This document shows, piece after piece, positions 58,419 to 64,000 of a stretch of DNA of 64,000 nucleotides. The notes under the pieces are model-generated. The model did no database searches and was not told where the DNA came from. It saw nothing but the letters and a program-made list of their open reading frames with translations. How positions within the stretch are numbered: the first letter of the stretch is position 1; each line of letters begins with the position of its first letter. A program made the translations under genes and the position numbers. The DNA is from Micromonospora okii (lineage in GTDB: Bacteria > Actinomycetota > Actinomycetes > Mycobacteriales > Micromonosporaceae), in the NCBI RefSeq assembly GCF_020884795.1, contig NZ_BBZF01000022.1:124001-188000 (forward strand). Reading direction: 5' to 3'.

Positions 58419-59411
58419 GTGCACCGCACTTCCCATCCGTCGTCCATCAGCCGCCGACGGCTGCTCACCGGCACCGCGGCCGTCGCCGCAGCCGGGACGT
58501 TCGCCGGGGCGCTCGCCGCGCCGTCGGCCGCGAGCGCGGCCGTCGACGGGTACGGCCTGCGCATCGTCGACCGCAACGAGAACGGCGGCCGGTTGCAGTA
58601 CTACCGGTTCGACACCGCCGCGATCGGGTGGGACCCGGGCGTCAACGTGCTGCTGCCGGACGGCTACCACACCAGCGGCAAGCGCTACCCGGTGCTGTAC
58701 CTGCTGCACGGCGGCAACTCCGACTTCCGGGCCTTCCACATGCACGAGAACATCGTCGGCCTCACCGCCGGCCGGGAGATCATCGTCGTCATGCCGGACG
58801 CCGCGACGGGCTGGTACTCCAACCCGGTGAGCAGCAACGTCGGCCCGCGCAACTGGGAGACCTTCCACATCGCCCAGCTCCTGCCGTGGATCGACGCGAA
58901 CTTCCGCACCTTCGCCGAGTACGACGGCCGCGCCGTGGCCGGCTTCTCGATGGGCGGCTTCGGCGCCCTGAAGTACGCCGCGAAGTACTACGGCCACTTC
59001 TGCTCGGTCAGCTCCCACTCCGGGCCCGCCAGCCTGCGCCGGAACTTCGGCCTCGTCGTGCACTGGGCCAACGCCAGCTCCGCCGCCGTGGAGCTCGGCG
59101 GCGGCACGGTCTACGGCGCGCCGCTGTGGGACGAGGCCAGGGTCACCGCCGACAACCCGTTCCAGCGCATTCCCAGCTACCGCAACAAGCGCGTCTTCCT
59201 CGTCGCCGGCACCTCGCCCGACCCGATCGACTGGTTCGACACCGTCAACGAGACGGAGGTGCTGCACGGGCAGCGCGAGTTCCGGGCGGCCCTCGGGCAG
59301 GCCGGCATCCCCCACGAGTGGCACGAGGCCCCCGGCGGGCACAAATTCCGGCACGACATGTTCGTCCGCGACCTCGACGGAATGCTCGCCCGCCTGCGCC
59401 GCGCCGGCTGA
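58419..59411 (+). CDS. Tat-secreted esterase (CE1/antigen-85-like)
   Basis: 330 residues from GTG 58419, with GAGGAGGAG just upstream. The N-terminus SRRRLLTGTAAVAAAGTFAGALAAP is a Tat signal with cleavage near ASAA (~41). The alpha/beta-hydrolase domain shows YPVLYLLHGGNSDFRAFHMHENIVGL, a nucleophile elbow GFSMGGFGALKYAAKY (Ser177), SSHSGPASLR and a late HEWHEAPGGHKF with the catalytic His. This is the esterase-D/antigen-85/feruloyl-esterase family. Substrates could be acyl sugars or hemicellulose esters. It lacks a CBM, unlike the other esterase in this window. Confidence 0.92.
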   Translation: MHRTSHPSSISRRRLLTGTAAVAAAGTFAGALAAPSAASAAVDGYGLRIVDRNENGGRLQYYRFDTAAIGWDPGVNVLLPDGYHTSGKRYPVLYLLHGGNSDFRAFHMHENIVGLTAGREIIVVMPDAATGWYSNPVSSNVGPRNWETFHIAQLLPWIDANFRTFAEYDGRAVAGFSMGGFGALKYAAKYYGHFCSVSSHSGPASLRRNFGLVVHWANASSAAVELGGGTVYGAPLWDEARVTADNPFQRIPSYRNKRVFLVAGTSPDPIDWFDTVNETEVLHGQREFRAALGQAGIPHEWHEAPGGHKFRHDMFVRDLDGMLARLRRAG

Positions 59412-59449
59412 CGGCCCCGGTCCAGCCTCCGGGCCCGGTCGCCCCGTGC

Positions 59450-59485
59450 GGCGGCGACCGGGCATCGGGGCGGTCCGTCGCCGCC
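59450..59485 (+). terminator. Possible hairpin after esterase gene
   Basis: GGCGGCGAC (59450-59458) pairs with GTCGCCGCC (59477-59485) around an 18-nt loop, 39 bases past the esterase stop. Stem only 9 bp. Confidence 0.35.
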
Positions 59486-59544
59486 CGACGCCCGCACCCG
59501 TTCGGGGCCGCTGGCGGTCGGAACCGGCGCCGTCACGGTGCGGC

Positions 59545-59550
59545 TAACAT
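59545..59550 (+). promoter_or_regulatory. -10 element giving a leaderless WD40 transcript
   Basis: TAACAT fits TANNNT and lies 7 bases before the GTG start of the WD40 gene. Transcription would then begin at or next to the start codon, which is the usual leaderless arrangement in actinomycetes. There is no ribosome site before the GTG. No clear -35. Confidence 0.5.
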
Positions 59551-59556
59551 CCTCCG

Positions 59557-61395
59557 GTGGACGACGATCCCATCGCGGCATTCCCCGTGGACGACGTGCG
59601 CCGGGTCGCCGTCATGCAGTGGGCGGCCCGTCTTCCCGGTGCGGCGGCTCGCAGCGTGCACATCCAGGTCGGGACCGTCGCGGGCGGCGGATGGTACGTC
59701 CGCCACAGGGGCTTCGGTCTGCGCGAGTACGCCGACCGGCACGCGGCGTGGCGTGCCGTCCGGGGGCTGATGACCTACCACGACGGGCGGTGGGAGCAGG
59801 TCGACGTCGACGCCGCGCCCTTCGCGACGGTGTGCGGGCCCGACGGGTCCCGGGTGCTCTACGACACGCACGACGACGAGTGCCTCCACTCGTACTGGGG
59901 CCGCCGCCAGGAGCAGATCTGGGCCAGCTACCTCGACGCGATCAACGGGGGCGCCGTCCTGCGTTGCACCGAGACGCACGCGTTCCTCGACGGCCAGATC
60001 GAGCTGGTGAGGTACGAGGATCCGTACGACGGGACGGAGCGCTACGCCGTGTCGACAGCCCGCGAAACGGGCGTGGACTGGCGGGTGGTCGACCACGCGG
60101 GGCTGGCGGCTGCCGACGACGAGTACGAGGAGTCGGTCCGCAGCAACGCCGACGACGAGTTGCCGTACCGCTCCAGCGACGTTCCCGACGCGTCGGTCCG
60201 GCGCAGGTCCAGTTCCCCGGCGGGGCTCCGCATCCTGGACTCGGGTGTGATCGTCGCCGAGGACGACCTCGACACGTACAACGACATGTACCACCTGCCG
60301 TACCGGAACCGGTGGCCGCTCAACGCCGACGAGTCGCCGGTGCCGCCCGGCGCGGTCGGCCCGATGAGCGCCGAGCCCCGGGACTGGGGGCCGTCCGCCA
60401 CCGACGTCCGGGACGTCACGCCCGCGTCCATGCGGGACGAGGGGGCGATGCCCCGCGTCAACGCCCTGGCCCTGGCCGTGCTCCCCGACGGCCGGCAGTT
60501 GCTCGCCACCGGCCACGACGACATCGCGACGGTGTGGAACGTCCGCACCGGCGCGCGCGTCCGCGACGTCTCCGGCCACACCGAGTGGATCCTGTCGGTC
60601 CGCGTCGCCGTGCTCTCCGACGGCGCCCCGGTGCTGGCGACCGGGGGCAAGGACGGCCAGGCGCGGGCCTGGTCCGTCCGGGACGGCGACCCCCTGGTGG
60701 AGATCCCGGCGCACGAGTGGCCCGTCAACGCGCTGTCCTGGGCCCTCCTGCCGGGGCGGGTGCCGATGCTGGTCACCGGGAGCGACGACGCCACGGTCGT
60801 GGTCTGGGACGCCGAGAACAGGGCCATCATCAGGAAGCTGACGATGGGGACTCCGGGCCTGCAACTGGTGTGGTCCACGGCCAGCGCGGTGCTCGCCGAC
60901 GGGCGCCTGTGCGTGGTGGCGGGGGTGGTGCCCGAAGGCGTGGCACCGGTCCAGGTCTGGGACGCCACCAACGGGTGCCGGCTGCACGAGTTGACGATGG
61001 GCCCCGGCGACTGGCGATGGGAGCGTCCGGCGGTCGCGGTGGCGACGCTCGCCGACCGGTCGTACCGGGTGGCGGCCACCGCCGGCGACGAGGTGCGGGT
61101 CTGGGACGGGCACACCGGTCGGGTGATCCGGACGCTGGCCATGCCGCAGCCCGGCGCTGGTGACGTCGCCCTCGCGGCGCTGCCCGACCTGCGGACGGTC
61201 GTCGCCGCCACGATCGGCCGGCACACGCGGGTCTGGGAGGTCGAGTCGGGTGTTCTGCTCGCCGAACTGGACCACGCCGACACGAGCCCCACTCCGGTCG
61301 TCGACCTCGCCGTCCTGCCGGACGACGGCCTGCTGCTGGCGGCCGGGGGCGCGTCGGTTCCGCCCCGCCTCGTCCAACTGGACGTGCGCTGGTGA
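59557..61395 (+). CDS. WD40 beta-propeller protein with N-terminal domain
   Basis: 612 residues, no signal peptide. Residues ~1-290 are a separate domain: VDDVRRVAVMQWAARLPGAAARSVHIQVGTVAGGGWYVRHRGFGLREYADRHAAWRAVRGLM and VLYDTHDDECLHSYWGRRQEQIWASYLDAINGGAVL. I do not recognise it. Residues ~295-612 hold about six to seven WD40 blades: LLATGHDDIATVWNVRTGARVRDVSGHTEWI, VLATGGKDGQARAWSVRDGDPL, LVTGSDDATVVVWDAENRAI, VQVWDATNGCRLHEL, VRVWDGHTGRVIRTL and TRVWEVESGVLLAEL. Propellers serve as protein-binding sensors. The CHAT-type gene begins 27 bases downstream, suggesting one functional pair. Confidence 0.9.
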   Translation: MDDDPIAAFPVDDVRRVAVMQWAARLPGAAARSVHIQVGTVAGGGWYVRHRGFGLREYADRHAAWRAVRGLMTYHDGRWEQVDVDAAPFATVCGPDGSRVLYDTHDDECLHSYWGRRQEQIWASYLDAINGGAVLRCTETHAFLDGQIELVRYEDPYDGTERYAVSTARETGVDWRVVDHAGLAAADDEYEESVRSNADDELPYRSSDVPDASVRRRSSSPAGLRILDSGVIVAEDDLDTYNDMYHLPYRNRWPLNADESPVPPGAVGPMSAEPRDWGPSATDVRDVTPASMRDEGAMPRVNALALAVLPDGRQLLATGHDDIATVWNVRTGARVRDVSGHTEWILSVRVAVLSDGAPVLATGGKDGQARAWSVRDGDPLVEIPAHEWPVNALSWALLPGRVPMLVTGSDDATVVVWDAENRAIIRKLTMGTPGLQLVWSTASAVLADGRLCVVAGVVPEGVAPVQVWDATNGCRLHELTMGPGDWRWERPAVAVATLADRSYRVAATAGDEVRVWDGHTGRVIRTLAMPQPGAGDVALAALPDLRTVVAATIGRHTRVWEVESGVLLAELDHADTSPTPVVDLAVLPDDGLLLAAGGASVPPRLVQLDVRW

Positions 61396-61421
61396 CGGCG
61401 GGCGCGGCGTAGGGCGGCGGC

Positions 61422-64000
61422 ATGCTCCTCGACGAACTCACCTGGCGGGTGGGGGACCTGGTCACCGGGTACGGGTACGCCGGAGGTCCGGAGGCGGTGT
61501 TCTCCCCGGCGGCGCAGCGGCACGCGACGAACCTGTGGCGGCTGCTGCGGACGTTCGACCCGGAGACCGCCTCCGAGGCCGCGCAGGCGCGGGTCGCCCC
61601 GGCGTACCTCAACCTGGGCTGGTTCCACTTCCACCGCTGGTGCCAGCGGAGCCACGCCGTCGACCTGGCGCGGGCCCTGCTCTGCGTCGAGGAGGTCGCC
61701 GACGACGTCCGCGCCGTTCCGATGCGGCTGCGACCGCTGGTCGGCCGGTTCACCGACCCCGCCGAGCAGGCGGACATGGCGGTGACGCTGCTGGACGCCT
61801 CCGCCGCCGATGCCGAGCCGGCGCTGCTCGACGCGGCCGTCCTCCTGATGGAGGGCGCGGCCCCGCGGCTGCCGGGGCGGGACCCGCGCCGCGCGGGCCT
61901 GCTGCCCCGGCTCTGCCTGGCGCTGCGCCGCCGCCACGAGCGCGACGGCTCCACCGACGACCTCGAACGGGCCGTCGCCTGGGGCGAAGAGGCGGCGACG
62001 GCGGCGTGCGTCGACGGCGGCCCGCCCACCGGGTGGGAGGCCGACCTGGCCCGGGCCTACCGGTGCCGCCACCGCCTGCGGGGCGAGCCCGCCGACCTCG
62101 GCCGGGCCATCGAGCTGCTGACGCGGGCGACCGACCGGGAGGGGCGGTACGACGCGGCGCTGTTGACGGAGCTGAGCACGGCCCACCGGCAACGCTACGA
62201 GCAGGACCACGACCCGGCGGACGTCGACCGGGCGGTGGCCCTGGCGGAGCGGGCCGCGGCCCTGCCGGGCGGGCCGGCGGGCACGGCGGTCCTGGTCGAC
62301 CTCGGCGACGCGCTGCTGTGCCGCTACGAGCGGTTTGGGAACCGGTCGGACCTGCGGCGGGCGGCCGACCTGGCCGAGCAGGTGGTGAGCGAGACCCCGG
62401 ACGACGATCCGCAGCGCCCCCTGCGACTGGCGACGGCCGCCGCGATCCTGCTGCGCCGGCACGAACGCAGTCAGGAGCTGCGCGACCTGCGCCGGGCCGT
62501 GGAACTCAACGAGGAGGCGTTGGCGCTGCTGGAGGACGAGCATCCCCGCCGCCCCGAGATGCTCCGCCGCCTTGCCGCGGCCCTGCACCAGCGCCACCAC
62601 CGTCTCGGCGCGGACGGTGACCTGAACCGCGCCCTGACCCTCCTGCGGTGGGCCCTCGCCGCGCTCCCGGCCGACCATCCCGACCGGGCGTCGATCTCGA
62701 TGGATCTCGTGGCCGTGCGGCTGACCCGGCACCTGCACACGGGGGTGCTCGCGGAGTTGATCGAGGCGATCGACCTCGCGGAGCGGGTGACCGCCGGCGC
62801 GCCGGCCTGCCGGCCGGACTGGGCGTCCGTGCTGGGGCAGGCGTACCAGCAGCGTCACCGCGTCAGCAACGAGCCGGCCGACCTGGACCGCGCGATCGAC
62901 CTCGGCGAGCGGTCGCTGGTCGGCACCGGCGACGACGACTTCTCCCTCGCCGCCCGGCAGGCCCGCACCGCCGCCGCCTACCTGCGCCGGCACGGCCAGC
63001 GCCCGAGCAGGAAGGACCTGGACCGGGCGATCGACCTCGGGAGCCGGGCGGTGGCGCGGACCCCGGACGACCATCTCGACCTGCCGGATCGGCTGTCGAA
63101 CCTCGCCGAGGCCCGGCTGGCCCGCTACCGGTTCGCCCGGTCACCGGCGGACGCCGAGGCGTCCGTCGCGCTCGCCGAGCGGGCGCTGGAGGCCGCACCG
63201 AGCGGCCATCCGGGCCGGTCCCGGCTGGTGGCCCTGCTCTGCGCCGCCGCCGAGGAGCGCGCCGGCGGCGGGGGCCACGGTCTGGACGTGGCGAGGTTGC
63301 GGGAACTGGCGGGGGAGGTACGTGACTCGACGGCGCCCGCGCCCGTCGACCGGGTCGCGGCCCACCACGCGGTCGGCGTCCTCGCCCAGCGGCTCGGCGA
63401 GGCGCGGCTCGCCGTGCGGATGCTGGACGCGGCGGCTGCGCTCCTGCCGTCCGTCGCGCCCCGCGAGGCCGGGTGGGCGGACCAGCAGCATCGGCTCGGC
63501 GAGCATGTCGGGCTGGTCGGCGCGGGGGTGGCGGCGCACTGCCTGATCGGCGACCCCGCCGGGGCGGTGGAGTTCGCCGAACGGGGCCGGGGCGTGCTGC
63601 TGGCCAGCCAGGCGAGCACCCGCGTCGGCCTCGACAGGCTGCACCGGGCGGAGCCACGGCTCGCCGCCCGGTTCCACTGGGTGTGCGAGCGGCTCAACAC
63701 GCCGGGCTTCCCCTCGGCCGAACGACAGCGGTGGTGGTCGGACTACGACGAGCTGCTGGCCGAGATCGGCGCGCTGCCCGGGCTGGACGGCTTCCTGGCC
63801 GCGCCGAGCCTGGCCGACCTGCGACCCGCCGTGGCGGGCGGGTACGGCGTACTGGTCAACGCGAGCCGGCACCGCGGCGACGCCGTCATCGTGTCGGCGG
63901 ACGCCGCCCCGATCCTGGTGGAACTGCCCGAGCTGCGGATGGTCGACGTGGCGGCCCGGGTCGACACGTTGCTGGCGGTCGTCAACGCCGGGCCGGGTCG
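61422..64000 (+). CDS. TPR-CHAT protease-like protein, 3' end missing
   Basis: Open from ATG 61422 to the window end (~859 residues visible). Residues ~45-640 are repeated helical pairs of a characteristic actinomycete TPR form: DLDRAIDLGERSL, DLERAVAWGEEA, DLGRAIELLTRAT, DVDRAVALAERAA, DLRRAVELNEEAL and similar, each preceded by YR.RH or ALHQRHH. At ~700-760 come GDPAGAVEFAERGRGVLLASQASTRVGLDRL and FHWVCERLNTPGF, the usual entry to a CHAT (caspase-HetF-associated with TPRs) protease. Then come LPGLDGFLAAPSLADL and GYGVLVNASRHRGDAVIVSADAAPILVELP, its first strands. The catalytic His/Cys would lie beyond the window. No strong ribosome site precedes the ATG. Confidence 0.88.
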   Translation, partial: MLLDELTWRVGDLVTGYGYAGGPEAVFSPAAQRHATNLWRLLRTFDPETASEAAQARVAPAYLNLGWFHFHRWCQRSHAVDLARALLCVEEVADDVRAVPMRLRPLVGRFTDPAEQADMAVTLLDASAADAEPALLDAAVLLMEGAAPRLPGRDPRRAGLLPRLCLALRRRHERDGSTDDLERAVAWGEEAATAACVDGGPPTGWEADLARAYRCRHRLRGEPADLGRAIELLTRATDREGRYDAALLTELSTAHRQRYEQDHDPADVDRAVALAERAAALPGGPAGTAVLVDLGDALLCRYERFGNRSDLRRAADLAEQVVSETPDDDPQRPLRLATAAAILLRRHERSQELRDLRRAVELNEEALALLEDEHPRRPEMLRRLAAALHQRHHRLGADGDLNRALTLLRWALAALPADHPDRASISMDLVAVRLTRHLHTGVLAELIEAIDLAERVTAGAPACRPDWASVLGQAYQQRHRVSNEPADLDRAIDLGERSLVGTGDDDFSLAARQARTAAAYLRRHGQRPSRKDLDRAIDLGSRAVARTPDDHLDLPDRLSNLAEARLARYRFARSPADAEASVALAERALEAAPSGHPGRSRLVALLCAAAEERAGGGGHGLDVARLRELAGEVRDSTAPAPVDRVAAHHAVGVLAQRLGEARLAVRMLDAAAALLPSVAPREAGWADQQHRLGEHVGLVGAGVAAHCLIGDPAGAVEFAERGRGVLLASQASTRVGLDRLHRAEPRLAARFHWVCERLNTPGFPSAERQRWWSDYDELLAEIGALPGLDGFLAAPSLADLRPAVAGGYGVLVNASRHRGDAVIVSADAAPILVELPELRMVDVAARVDTLLAVVNAGPG

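Overview
The window is a very GC-rich stretch of an actinomycete chromosome. Codons end almost always in G or C, many genes start with GTG, and coupled starts of the ATGA/GTGA type are frequent. Two Tat-type secretion signals, a CBM2-bearing secreted esterase, and LacI, MarR and CstR regulators point to a soil actinomycete. Micromonospora or a close relative is my guess. I see no tRNA, rRNA, CRISPR array, insertion sequence or prophage structural module.

Layout. 1-2203: end of a TPR-type gene, a MarR repressor, and a divergent pirin gene with three operator palindromes between them. 2284-2886: a small membrane protein. 2961-21422: a leftward block of seven genes (39, 202, 716, 3167, 439, 392 and 1131 aa), mostly overlapping or 1 nt apart. 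It begins with a tiny acidic peptide and a cell-wall-hydrolase-like protein and contains a giant DUF6603-type protein with an embedded alpha/beta-hydrolase. This is the least explained and most unusual part of the window. 21872-26775: secreted CE1 esterase with CBM2, NhaA antiporter, LacI regulator with its own palindrome, and a DUF1275 membrane protein. 27065-35279: a complete nitrogen operon ureABCEFGD plus a urea channel and an Amt carrying a PII-like tail. Urea is imported, hydrolysed by a nickel urease and the ammonium handled in one unit. 35573-41464: a four-gene cassette with an EACC1-like adaptor, a caspase fused to a formylglycine-enzyme-like domain, and two large proteins of unknown family. 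I read it as a biological-conflict (defence or cell-death) system. 41496-42833: Bax-inhibitor-1-like membrane protein and a single-domain response regulator.

43067-48269: a five-gene peptide/nickel-type ABC importer. 48398-50823: YbhN-type flippase-like and AI-2E/PerM-type membrane proteins. 50892-54255: a reactive-sulfur detoxification operon (CstR sensor, CstB-like persulfide dioxygenase-rhodanese, membrane rhodanese, TauE exporter) with two perfect operator palindromes. 54206-59411: small secreted protein, DoxX, secreted DUF4185 protein, secreted M23 peptidase with six calcium-binding FG-GAP repeats, and a Tat-secreted esterase. The M23 gene is bracketed by a 30-nt inverted repeat. 59557-64000: a WD40 protein with a leaderless-type start, then a TPR-CHAT protease-like gene that runs off the window, a possible second conflict module.

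How they work together: nitrogen scavenging (urease block), polysaccharide or ester breakdown (two esterases, XlnR-like LacI box), sulfide stress (Cst block), and two protease-centred modules. All family calls are by reading the translations. No database search was possible.
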